Origin: Variovorax flavidus
GTDB lineage: Bacteria; Pseudomonadota; Gammaproteobacteria; Burkholderiales; Burkholderiaceae_C
DNA length: 64,000 nt
Direction: 5' to 3'
Assembly (NCBI RefSeq): GCF_030317145.1
Contig: NZ_JASZYE010000003.1
Coordinates: 62,001-126,000, forward strand
Numbering within the stretch: position 1 is the stretch's first letter; every line of letters starts with the position of its first letter. The position numbers were made by a program, and so were the translations under genes. Below the pieces are notes generated by a model. The model was not told where the DNA came from. It did no database searches and worked only from the letters and a program-made list of their open reading frames with translations. Positions 54,866 through 63,100 of this stretch are shown here, one piece after another.

Positions 54866-55534
54866 ATGCCCTCTCGCACTCCCAGCGCCCCGCCCACCGT
54901 TGTCTTCGACGACCGTGCGCACAGCGCATCGATCGGCACGCTCGCTGCGGCTTTCTGCGTCGGCGGCGCGTTGACCCTGCTGGCACTGACGAGCGCCCGC
55001 ACCGCACGCGCGGCCAACCTCGCCGGTCCCGCCGACGGAGCACCGCTGATGCGTGCCCCGCTCCAGGTCGTGGCGCCGGTGGACCTGAAGCGCTATGCCG
55101 GCGTGTGGCACGAACAGGCGCGCCTTCCCAACCGCTTCCAGAAGCAATGCACCGGACCGGTGACCGCTGAATACACCCTGCTGGACGACGGCAGCGTGGA
55201 AGTGCGCAACCGTTGCATCCTCGAAAACGGAAGCTTCGACGAATCCGTGGGCTCGGCCAGGGTGGTGCCCGTCGCCGGACAGCCCGGCGCGGGCCGGCTC
55301 GAAGTGCGTTTTGCGCCCGAATGGCTGAGCTGGCTGCCGCTGGTATGGGGCGACTACTGGATCCTCAAGCTCGACCGCGACTACCAGGTCGCCCTGGTCG
55401 GTACGCCGAACCGGCAATACCTGTGGGTGCTGTCGCGCGCACCCCGGCTCGACGAGGCAGCCCTGCAGGCGGAACTCGACTACGCCCGCACGCTGGGCTT
55501 CGATGTCGACAAGGTCGAGCTGACCGGCAGGTAA
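54866..55534 (+). CDS. Lipocalin (Blc-like)
   Basis: 222-residue protein with an N-terminal hydrophobic signal/anchor (about 35-55) and a lipocalin barrel. The [16 protein letters not shown] segment (GxW motif) is followed by [23 protein letters not shown] and [28 protein letters not shown], as in bacterial Blc and apolipoprotein D. GGAGAA precedes the ATG at 54866. Its 3' end overlaps the convergent HAD gene by 55 bases. Confidence 0.88.
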   Translation: MPSRTPSAPPTVVFDDRAHSASIGTLAAAFCVGGALTLLALTSARTARAANLAGPADGAPLMRAPLQVVAPVDLKRYAGVWHEQARLPNRFQKQCTGPVTAEYTLLDDGSVEVRNRCILENGSFDESVGSARVVPVAGQPGAGRLEVRFAPEWLSWLPLVWGDYWILKLDRDYQVALVGTPNRQYLWVLSRAPRLDEAALQAELDYARTLGFDVDKVELTGR

Positions 55535-56142
55535 GCAGCCAACTGCGCGGGCACGGCGCTCGGCCGCTCGCAGTGGATCGCGTGCCAGCCGAATTCGCGC
55601 GCCGCCACGACATTGGCGAGCGAATCGTCGATGAACACGGTCTCCGCGCCGTTGAGCCCATAGCGCTCGGCGAGCATCTCGTAGATCCTGCGCTGCGGCT
55701 TGATCACCTGCACGTCGCCCGAGAAGATGCCGCCGTCGAACCATCGGAAGAAGGCGTGGCGATACTCCAGCACGCGCGCATACGGCGAAGGCATGTTGGA
55801 CAGGTAGTAGAGGCGCAAGTCTTCCCCCGCATCGCGGCGCGTGCGCAGCGATGCCAGGAGATCCACCGTGACGGCGATCGGCTCGAGCCGTTCGCCCATC
55901 GGCGCCAGCACGTCGCTGAGCCGGTCAGCCGGCAGCGCGAGGCGAAGCGCCATGCGGCCGATGGCATCGTCGAGGCTGTGCGTACCACGGTCGAATCCGA
56001 GCCAGTCCTCGTGATGGAACATCTGGCTGGCCAGCGTATGGGCGGCCTCGGCCGTTGGCGCGTGAGGCTCGAAATTCGCTTGCACCAGTGCCACGGGCTC
56101 CCAGGTCAGGAGAACGGCACCCAGATCGAAAACAACATTCAT
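55480..56142 (-). CDS. HAD-superfamily hydrolase (YihX-like)
   Basis: 220-residue HAD-IA phosphatase-type protein. Motif I is FDLGAVLL, with the second Asp replaced by Ala as in some family members. Motif II is YLSNM, and the later motifs are VIKPQRRIY and FIDDSLANV. The start overlaps the ABC ATPase stop by 4 bases, placing it at the end of that transporter operon. It may dephosphorylate the imported compound (inference). Confidence 0.85.
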   Translation of the reverse strand: MNVVFDLGAVLLTWEPVALVQANFEPHAPTAEAAHTLASQMFHHEDWLGFDRGTHSLDDAIGRMALRLALPADRLSDVLAPMGERLEPIAVTVDLLASLRTRRDAGEDLRLYYLSNMPSPYARVLEYRHAFFRWFDGGIFSGDVQVIKPQRRIYEMLAERYGLNGAETVFIDDSLANVVAAREFGWHAIHCERPSAVPAQLAAYLPVSSTLSTSKPSVRA

Positions 56143-57200
56143 AAGGCGGCAGGCACGATGGAAACGCCGTGGCTCGTGAGAGAAAGGTGGGTCTCCGCAC
56201 CGGCCATCAACGGATGGGCGAGATCGGTGGACACGACGAACACCGAACCGAGTGCGGTGTCGAAAGCGTACTCGTAAAAATTACCGAGGAAAGCGGCCTT
56301 GCGCAAGATCGCCGGCAGGCCGACCGCCGCGCCGATGTACCAGGCCTCCGGCCGCACCGCGACCTTGACGATGCCGGGCGCGATCGGGTAGCCGGGTGTC
56401 AGCATCAGCGGCCCCATCTGCACCCGGCCGTCGGGCTGGGCCAGCGCCGGGAACACCATTGCTTCACCCATGAAGCCGGCGACGAATTCGCTTTCGGGAT
56501 GACCGTAGAGCTGCTCGGGCGTGCCTCGCTGCGCGATGACGCCATGGTCCATCACGATGATCTCGTCGCTGACCGCGAGCGCTTCGCTCTGGTCGTGCGT
56601 GACGTAGGCGACGGTGAGCTGGAGCCTTCTCTGCAGGTTGCGGATTTCCTCGCGCATCTCGCGGCGCAGCCTTGCATCGAGGTTGGAAAGCGGCTCGTCG
56701 AAGAGCAGCACCGCGGGCTCCAGCACCAGCGCGCGTGCGAGTGCCACCCGCTGCTGCTGGCCGCCCGACAGTTCGCTCGGCAGGCGCTCGTCGAAGCCGA
56801 CCAGCCCCACGCCCTTGAGCGCGTCCCGCGCCCGCGCCGTCGCCTCGTTCTTGCGCACGCCGCTCATTCGCAAGCCGTAACTCACGTTCTCGATCACGTT
56901 CATGTGCGGGAACAGCGCATAGCTCTGGAACATCATGCTCACGTTGCGCTCGGCCGGCCCCAGCGTCGTGACGTTGCGGCCGCCCATGAGGATCGAGCCC
57001 GAGGTCGGCGACTCCAGCCCGGCAATCATGCGCAGGATAGTGGTCTTGCCGCAGCCCGAGGGGCCGAGGATGGTGGTCAGCGTGCCCGCCGGCACCTCGA
57101 AGCTGACCCCCTTGACCGCCAGAGGCGCGCGCGCGTCCTTGCCGTAGCGCTTGGTGATGTTGCGAAGTTCGATGCCGTTGCTCATGGGCTTTTCCGTCAT
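56139..57200 (-). CDS. ABC transporter ATP-binding protein, Fe(III)/2-aminoethylphosphonate type
   Basis: 353-residue ATPase: Walker A GPSGCGKTT (about 46-54), Q-loop MFQSYALFPH, signature LSGGQQQR, Walker B LLFDEP, and a C-terminal TOBE-like domain. The ATG at 57200 shares a base with the permease stop (TGATG). Family resemblance is to FbpC/PhnT importers; the substrate cannot be fixed by sequence. Confidence 0.92.
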   Translation of the reverse strand: MTEKPMSNGIELRNITKRYGKDARAPLAVKGVSFEVPAGTLTTILGPSGCGKTTILRMIAGLESPTSGSILMGGRNVTTLGPAERNVSMMFQSYALFPHMNVIENVSYGLRMSGVRKNEATARARDALKGVGLVGFDERLPSELSGGQQQRVALARALVLEPAVLLFDEPLSNLDARLRREMREEIRNLQRRLQLTVAYVTHDQSEALAVSDEIIVMDHGVIAQRGTPEQLYGHPESEFVAGFMGEAMVFPALAQPDGRVQMGPLMLTPGYPIAPGIVKVAVRPEAWYIGAAVGLPAILRKAAFLGNFYEYAFDTALGSVFVVSTDLAHPLMAGAETHLSLTSHGVSIVPAAL

Positions 57201-59431
57201 CAATGCACCGGGGCGGCGAAGGCCTGGATGCCGACCTTGCGGCGTCCCAGCTTGCGTTCGCCGACGAGGAGTTGCACGAGCGCGATCGCGACCGACATGA
57301 GGATCATCAGCACCGTGCAGTAGGCGAGCGCGAGGCCATAGTCTCCGTTGCCGACGCGGCCGATGATGTAGGTCGTGGCCAGTTCGTTTTCGGCCGTGAC
57401 CAGGAAGATCACGGCGCTGACCGTCGTCATGGCGCGCACGAAACTGTAGACCAGTGCCGCCACCAGGGCTGGCTTCAGCAGCGGCAGCACCACCTTGAAG
57501 AGCGTCTGCGACGTCGAGGCGCGCAGCATCAACGATGCCTCGTCGAGCGAGCGGTCGAGTTGCTTGAATGCCGCCGTCCCCGCGCGTACGCCCACCGGCA
57601 GGTTCCGGAAGATGAAGCACAGCACGATGATCAGGCCCGTGCCCGTGAGTTCGAGCGGCGGCACGTTGAACGCCAGGATGTAGCTCACGCCGAGCACCGT
57701 GCCGGGAATCGCGAAGGCAAGCAATGCCGCGAACTCGAACGCGCCCTGCCCCTTGAATTCATTGCGCGCCAGCAGCCAGGCGATCAACAGGCCGAAGCCC
57801 GCCGTCAGCGGCGCCGAGATGCCGGCGAGCTTGACGGTCGTGATCAGCGAATTCCACGCCGTACCCGCCCACACCAGACCGAACTGCCCCCATTCGAGCG
57901 CAAAGGCATTCCTGAAATGATTGAGCGTGAAGGTGTAGTCGCGCCCCCAGGTCTGCACGAAGCCGCCCGCGAAGGCGAAGAGATAGACGACCACGGTGAA
58001 CGCGATCCACGGCAGCGCAATGCAGTAGGTGGTGCGGCGCACGCCGTCGGGCAGAGCCATGGGGATGCCCGCGTCGCCCTTCCCTGTCACCGTCGTGAAG
58101 CTCTGCTTGCCGAGCACCCAGCGCTGGATCGCGAAAACGCCGAGCGCGAAGATCGTCAGCACCCAGGCCAGCGATGCGGCGCGGCCCTGGTCGTACTGCG
58201 CACCGACGATCGCAAAGAAGATGTCCGTCGACAGCACGGAGAACTGGCCGCCCACGACGATCGGGTTGCCGAAGTCCGCAATGCTCTCGATGAAGCCGAC
58301 AAGGAACGCATTGGCGAGCCCTGGCTTGAGCAGGGGCAGCGTGATGGTGAAGAAGGTGCGGCGACGGTCGGCACGCAGCATCTGCGCGGCCTCTTCCAGG
58401 CTCGGCGACACGCCCTGCACGACGCCCCGCATGATCATGAAGGCGATCGGCGTGAAGGCGAACAGTTGCGCGACCAGCACGCCCGGCATGCCGTAGAACC
58501 AGCGCGTGGGTTCGATGCCGAAGCTGCTTTCGAGGAACTGGTTGACCACGCCGGCCCGGCCGAACAACAGGATCAGGCCAAGCCCGACGACGAAGGGCGG
58601 CGTGATGATGGGCAGCAGCGCCAGCACGCGCAACGGCCCCTGCCAGCGCCTGCTGCCGCGTTCGGCCATCAGCGCCATCAGCGTGCCGAGGAAGGTGGTT
58701 CCCGCGGCGGTCAGCAGCGCCAACGCGAGGGTGTTCCAGGCCACGCCGCACCGAACGCCGCCCGTGAGACACCCCAGTCCCCAGATGCGCTCCATGCCGA
58801 GGCGAGCGGTGAAGGCCGTCAGCGACCATGCCCCATCCTCATTGATGAAAGCGCCCGCGAGCGCCTTGCTCACGGGGTAGGCGATGAACAGGGCCATCAG
58901 CACGCCGCATGCGATCACCGCGCCGGACACGAAGAGGTCGCCCTTGAAGAAGCCGAGCCGCGCCAGCCCGAAGGCTGTCAGCAGCACCAGCGACGCAAGA
59001 GCGATGGCTCCACCCGCGCCGATACCGAACTGGTTGACCGGCAGTTCACCGAGGTAGCCGTTGAGAAGGCCAAAGCTCCAGCCCTTCGCGCCGATGAGGA
59101 AGCCGCTGAGCGCCAGTCCCACGCACCCCACCGCGCCACCGACAAGCAACAGCCGGCCTTGTGCACGGCCGGCACGCAGAAAGCCGCCGATGGCGCACAA
59201 CGCCAGTCCGATCAACCCGATGTAGAGCCAGCTTCGCCCTTGCAGCGCAGCCTGCATCACGCCGTTCGCGCCCTCGCCTCCACTGAGGACTTGCGGAAGC
59301 ACTTCGTACCAGGAGGTGTCCTGGATCGCATACCAGGGGAGCGCGACATAGCCGAACACGCCGGCTGCGATGCACAGCCAGATCGGCGCATTGGCGCTGC
59401 GGCGCCGTGGGGATGCGGAAGGCGCGGACAC
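57200..59431 (-). CDS. Fused double permease of an iron/2-aminoethylphosphonate-type ABC importer
   Basis: 743-residue permease made of two BPD_transp_1 halves in one chain, each with an EAA-type loop (SLEEAAQMLRADRRRTFFTITLPLLKPG in the first half, SLDEASLMLRASTSQTLFKVVLPLLKPA in the second). This is the FbpB-like duplicated form, preceded by about 200 extra N-terminal residues with several helices. GTG start at 59431, one base after the binding-protein stop. Confidence 0.9.
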   Translation of the reverse strand: MSAPSASPRRRSANAPIWLCIAAGVFGYVALPWYAIQDTSWYEVLPQVLSGGEGANGVMQAALQGRSWLYIGLIGLALCAIGGFLRAGRAQGRLLLVGGAVGCVGLALSGFLIGAKGWSFGLLNGYLGELPVNQFGIGAGGAIALASLVLLTAFGLARLGFFKGDLFVSGAVIACGVLMALFIAYPVSKALAGAFINEDGAWSLTAFTARLGMERIWGLGCLTGGVRCGVAWNTLALALLTAAGTTFLGTLMALMAERGSRRWQGPLRVLALLPIITPPFVVGLGLILLFGRAGVVNQFLESSFGIEPTRWFYGMPGVLVAQLFAFTPIAFMIMRGVVQGVSPSLEEAAQMLRADRRRTFFTITLPLLKPGLANAFLVGFIESIADFGNPIVVGGQFSVLSTDIFFAIVGAQYDQGRAASLAWVLTIFALGVFAIQRWVLGKQSFTTVTGKGDAGIPMALPDGVRRTTYCIALPWIAFTVVVYLFAFAGGFVQTWGRDYTFTLNHFRNAFALEWGQFGLVWAGTAWNSLITTVKLAGISAPLTAGFGLLIAWLLARNEFKGQGAFEFAALLAFAIPGTVLGVSYILAFNVPPLELTGTGLIIVLCFIFRNLPVGVRAGTAAFKQLDRSLDEASLMLRASTSQTLFKVVLPLLKPALVAALVYSFVRAMTTVSAVIFLVTAENELATTYIIGRVGNGDYGLALAYCTVLMILMSVAIALVQLLVGERKLGRRKVGIQAFAAPVH

Positions 59432-59432
59432 G

Positions 59433-60452
59433 CTAGCGGGGCAGCGAGTTGACGTCCTTCTCCCAGCGCGCGATCAGGCGCCGGCGCTCTGCACTCGCGC
59501 CGTACTTGGCGTAGTCGTAGTTGATCATCTTGATCTTCTTGAAGTCCGGCACGTTCGGGTCCACCGGCGTCGCCTTGTTCGAAGGCAGTTGGTACTGCTT
59601 GGCCGCGGCCCCGAAGGTCTGCGCCTGCGGCGTGAGCGCCCATTCGTAGAACTTCTTCGCTTGCTCGAGGTTGCGCGCACCCTTGACGATGCTCATGGAA
59701 CCGATCTCGGCGCCCGTGCCTTCCGAAGGCGTCGTGGTCTCGACCGGGAAGCCTTGCATCCTTTCCTGCGGCGCGTCGTGTACGAAGCTGATCGACACGG
59801 CCGTCTCGCCACGCGCGACCGCCTTGATCGGGCCGGTGCCGGAGCGCGTGTACTGGCCGACGTTGCGATGCAGGCCCTTGAGGTACTCGAAGGCCTTGTC
59901 CTCGCCCATCAGCTGCACCAGCGTCGCGATCATCGTGTAGGCCGTGCCGCTCGACGCCGGGTTCGCCACCTGGATGTCGCCCTTGTATTCGGCCTTCAGA
60001 AGATCGGCCCAACTGCGCGGCACGCCGAGCTTCTTCTTCTGGATGAGTTCAGTGTTGTAGGCGAAGCCCAGCGGCCCCGAGTAGATGCCGACCGTCTTGT
60101 AGCCCGATTGCTGGGCCTGCTGCTGGGCCCACGGATAGAGCTGGGGCAGGGTCGGCGACTTGTATTCGAGCGTGAGGCCCGACTCGGCCGCCTGCAGGTG
60201 CGGATCGCCGGTGCCGCCGAACCAGACGTCGGTCTTGGGGTTGTCCTTTTCTGCGATCAGTTGCGCAAGTGCCTCACCCGAGCCCTTGAGCGCCATGTTG
60301 AGCTTGACGCCCGTGGTGCGTGCGTACACCGTCGAGATCATGTTGCACCAGTCGGCCTGGACCGAACAGATGACGTTGACAGTCTGGGCCGAAGCGCCGG
60401 CAGACATGCCGACCCACGCAGCCATCACCGTCATGCTGAAAATCTTCTTCAT
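59433..60452 (-). CDS. Extracellular solute-binding protein, iron/2-aminoethylphosphonate type
   Basis: 339-residue periplasmic receptor (SBP_bac_1/6 type) with a signal peptide ending at GASAQ. The mature start VNVICSVQADWCNMISTVY and DVWFGGTGDPHLQAAESG resemble FbpA/PhnS-like receptors. The ATG at 60452 follows an AAGG site that partly lies in a hairpin; the frame is open further upstream without support. First gene of the ABC-HAD operon. Confidence 0.9.
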   Translation of the reverse strand: MKKIFSMTVMAAWVGMSAGASAQTVNVICSVQADWCNMISTVYARTTGVKLNMALKGSGEALAQLIAEKDNPKTDVWFGGTGDPHLQAAESGLTLEYKSPTLPQLYPWAQQQAQQSGYKTVGIYSGPLGFAYNTELIQKKKLGVPRSWADLLKAEYKGDIQVANPASSGTAYTMIATLVQLMGEDKAFEYLKGLHRNVGQYTRSGTGPIKAVARGETAVSISFVHDAPQERMQGFPVETTTPSEGTGAEIGSMSIVKGARNLEQAKKFYEWALTPQAQTFGAAAKQYQLPSNKATPVDPNVPDFKKIKMINYDYAKYGASAERRRLIARWEKDVNSLPR

Positions 60453-60454
60453 CC

Positions 60455-60480
60455 AGGACCTTTCCAAATAATGAGGTCCT
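60455..60480 (-). promoter_or_regulatory. Hairpin covering the ribosome site of the ABC receptor gene
   Basis: AGGACCT (60455-60461) and AGGTCCT (60474-60480) are perfect 7-base arms with a 12-base loop. In the minus-strand transcript the second arm ends 2 bases before the start codon, and part of the Shine-Dalgarno falls in the stem. Confidence 0.45.
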
Positions 60481-60622
60481 CCCTTTTTCTTGACACGAAG
60501 CACGTGTAGCTTGGCCGCAAGTTTCAGCCAGCTTAGCCCGGAGGCGCGGCTCTCCAGATCGGTACAAGTACCATTCGCTGGCAAGCTTCATGCTCGCTCC
60601 TCACAACCATACGGATGTATCC

Positions 60623-62092
60623 ATGAGTTTCGACCTCGTCCTCTTTGGCGGTACCGGTGATCTCGCATGGCGGAAGCTGATGCCCGCCCTGTTCCAGGCG
60701 TTCCGGCACGGCAGCCTGCCCGAAGGCGGGCGCATCATCGGCGTGGCTCGCGATGAACTTTCCGACGACGCCTATCGCGAGCTGATCCAGTCGCGCTTCG
60801 AGGCGGTCGAGGGCGCCAAACGGCCGACGCCGGAAGAGTTCAAGAAGTTCGCGTCGCTGCTGTACTTTCTGCGCATGGATCTGTCGCAGCCGGGCGACTA
60901 TGAAAAACTCGCCCAGGTGCTGAAGGCGCGCGATGCCAGCACGGTGGTGATGTACCTGGCCACGGCGCCGGCGCTCTTCACGCAGGTCGTCGAGCAGATC
61001 GCGAAGGCCGGCCTCAACGGGCCGCAGACGCGCGTCGTGCTCGAGAAGCCGCTGGGCCACGACCTGGCCTCGAACCGGGCGATCAACAAGGCCGTGTGCC
61101 AGGTCCTCGCGGAGCACCAGGTGTTTCGCATCGACCACTACCTCGGCAAGCCATCGGTGCAGAACCTGTTCGCGATGCGCTTCGGCAATGCGCTCTTCGA
61201 ACCGATCTGGCGCCGTGAGCACATCGCGAACATCCAGATCACCATCGCCGAGGACCTGGGCGTGGAGAAGCGCGGTGCCTTCTACGACCAGACCGGCGCC
61301 CTGCGCGACATGGTGCAGAACCATGCGCTGCAACTGGTCTGCGCGCTCGGGATGGAGCCGCCGATCAATGCGCACGCCGATGCCATTCGCGACGAAAAGC
61401 TCAAGGTGCTACGCGCCCTGAAGCCCTGGACGGCCGAATCCATCGGGCTGCATGCGATCCGCGGGCAGTACACCTCAGGCACGGCGTACGGCCAGCGCGT
61501 GCAAGGCTACCGCGACGAGCCCGGCGTGGACCCGGAAAGCCGCACCGAAACTTTCGTGGCACTGCGCACCGAGATCGCCAACTGGCGATGGGCCGGCGTG
61601 CCGCTCTACATCCGCACCGGCAAGCGCCTTGCGTCGCGCGATGCGCGCATCGAAGTGAACTTCAAGCCGACACCGCATGCGATCTTCCGGGCGCCTGCGA
61701 ACGCGGTCAACAAGCTGGTGATCAACCTCCAGCCCAAGGACGGCCTGGAACTGCACATGCTCGCGCAGGCGCAGGGCGACCGCCAGCGCAACGGCAATCG
61801 CCGCGCCGGTCCGCAATTGGCGCCGGTGCAGCTAGACCTCGATTTCGACAAGCGATTCGGCTCGGAACGCGTGGGCGCTTACGAGCGCCTGCTGCTCGAT
61901 GTGATCGATGGCCGCCTCAACCTGTTCGTGCGCAGCGACGAGCAGGAAGAGGCATGGCGATGGGTCGAGCCGCTCATCGACAGCTGGAACTCCGATGGCG
62001 CCCCGCGACCCTATGCGGCAGGCACGTGGGGGCCTAGCGCGTCGAGCGCGATGATCGCCCGCGACGGCTACGCCTGGGGCGAGGAACAGTAG
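60623..62092 (+). CDS. zwf: Glucose-6-phosphate 1-dehydrogenase
   Basis: 489-residue NADP-dependent enzyme opening the oxidative pentose-phosphate and Entner-Doudoroff routes. Nucleotide motif GGTGDLAWRKL near residue 9-19, active-site RIDHYLGK (Arg169-His172), and PLYIRTGKRL near 330. The residue after GK is Pro instead of the common Glu. The ATG at 60623 gives the usual N-terminus MSFDLVLFGG. Divergent from the ABC importer operon. Confidence 0.96.
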   Translation: MSFDLVLFGGTGDLAWRKLMPALFQAFRHGSLPEGGRIIGVARDELSDDAYRELIQSRFEAVEGAKRPTPEEFKKFASLLYFLRMDLSQPGDYEKLAQVLKARDASTVVMYLATAPALFTQVVEQIAKAGLNGPQTRVVLEKPLGHDLASNRAINKAVCQVLAEHQVFRIDHYLGKPSVQNLFAMRFGNALFEPIWRREHIANIQITIAEDLGVEKRGAFYDQTGALRDMVQNHALQLVCALGMEPPINAHADAIRDEKLKVLRALKPWTAESIGLHAIRGQYTSGTAYGQRVQGYRDEPGVDPESRTETFVALRTEIANWRWAGVPLYIRTGKRLASRDARIEVNFKPTPHAIFRAPANAVNKLVINLQPKDGLELHMLAQAQGDRQRNGNRRAGPQLAPVQLDLDFDKRFGSERVGAYERLLLDVIDGRLNLFVRSDEQEEAWRWVEPLIDSWNSDGAPRPYAAGTWGPSASSAMIARDGYAWGEEQ

Positions 62093-62107
62093 CCCGGAGG
62101 GGCTGGG

Positions 62108-63100
62108 CTAGGCCCTTCCCTCCTCCACGGCGTGGCAGGCGAACTGCACGCCGCGCAGCATTTGCAACTGCGGGCGTTCGGCCTTGCAGCGCTCGTTGGC
62201 CAGGGGGCAGCGCGGATGGAATGTGCAGCCCGTTGGCGGATTGAGCGGGTTCGGCACCTCGCCCTGCACCGGCGTGCGGCGTCGCCCGGTGTGCTTCATC
62301 TGCGGAATGGCATCCAGCAGCATCCGCGTGTAGGGATGCTGCGGCGAGTCGAACAGCGTGTGCTTGTCGGCCACTTCGACCAGGCGCCCCAGGTACATCA
62401 CGCCGACCTGGTCGGCGACATGGCGCACCACCGCAAGGTTGTGCGAGATGAAGAGATAGGTCAGGCCCTGCTCTCGCTGCAGGTCCTTCATGATGTTGAG
62501 CACCTGCGCCTGCACGCTCACGTCGAGCGCCGAGGTCGGCTCGTCGCACACGAGAAATTCGGGCTGCGTCGCCAAGGCCCGCGCGATGGAAATGCGCTGG
62601 CGCTGGCCGCCGGAAAACTGGTGCGGGTACTTCACCATGTCCAGCGGACTCAGGCCGACCGACTTCAGCAGGTCGCCGACGCGCGCCTTGAGTTCGGGCC
62701 CCTTGCCCAGGATGCCGTGCTCGCGCAGCGGCTCGCCGACGATGTCCTCGACGATCCATCGCGGGTTCAGGCTCGCATACGGGTCCTGGAAGATCATCTG
62801 GATGCGACGGCGCAGCGTGCGCCCCTCGGCGGTCTTGAACGCCGCGTGCGCATCCTGTCCATCGAACTGCATCCCGCCGCGCGTGGGGTCGTACAGCCCC
62901 ACCAGCAGGCGCGCCACGGTGCTCTTGCCGCATCCGGATTCACCCACCAGCGCGAGCGTCTTGCCGCGTTCGATCGAGAAGCTCACGCCGTCGACGGCCT
63001 TCAGCAGCACGCGCGGCTTGCGCTCCAGCACACGGTTGAGCCAGGGCGGCGAGACGTCGAAGCTCTTGGCGAGATCGTGTGCCTGCACCAATGCCGTCAT
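62108..63100 (-). CDS. Oligopeptide/dipeptide ABC transporter ATP-binding protein (OppF/DppF-like)
   Basis: 330-residue ATPase: Walker A GESGCGKST, signature FSGGQRQRISIARAL, Walker B FLVCDEPTSALD, and the C-terminal oligo_HPY region with Cys-rich GCTFHPRCPLANERC that may bind an Fe-S cluster as in DppD/OppF. The start overlaps the preceding ATPase gene by 4 bases. The permease and receptor genes lie beyond the window. Confidence 0.93.
   Translation of the reverse strand: MTALVQAHDLAKSFDVSPPWLNRVLERKPRVLLKAVDGVSFSIERGKTLALVGESGCGKSTVARLLVGLYDPTRGGMQFDGQDAHAAFKTAEGRTLRRRIQMIFQDPYASLNPRWIVEDIVGEPLREHGILGKGPELKARVGDLLKSVGLSPLDMVKYPHQFSGGQRQRISIARALATQPEFLVCDEPTSALDVSVQAQVLNIMKDLQREQGLTYLFISHNLAVVRHVADQVGVMYLGRLVEVADKHTLFDSPQHPYTRMLLDAIPQMKHTGRRRTPVQGEVPNPLNPPTGCTFHPRCPLANERCKAERPQLQMLRGVQFACHAVEEGRA

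Noticed and set aside
57203-59452. A 749-codon open frame on the plus strand
   Set aside because: Exact antisense of the double permease; composition (Arg/Glu/His/Gln-rich) has no fold signs.
60490-60495. TTGACA as a -35 box for zwf
   Set aside because: No acceptable -10 hexamer follows at 15-19 bases.
62090-62110. Inverted repeat TAGCCC/GGGCTA between zwf and the ABC ATPase gene as a terminator
   Set aside because: Only 6-base arms made largely of the two TAG stop codons, and no T-run on either strand.
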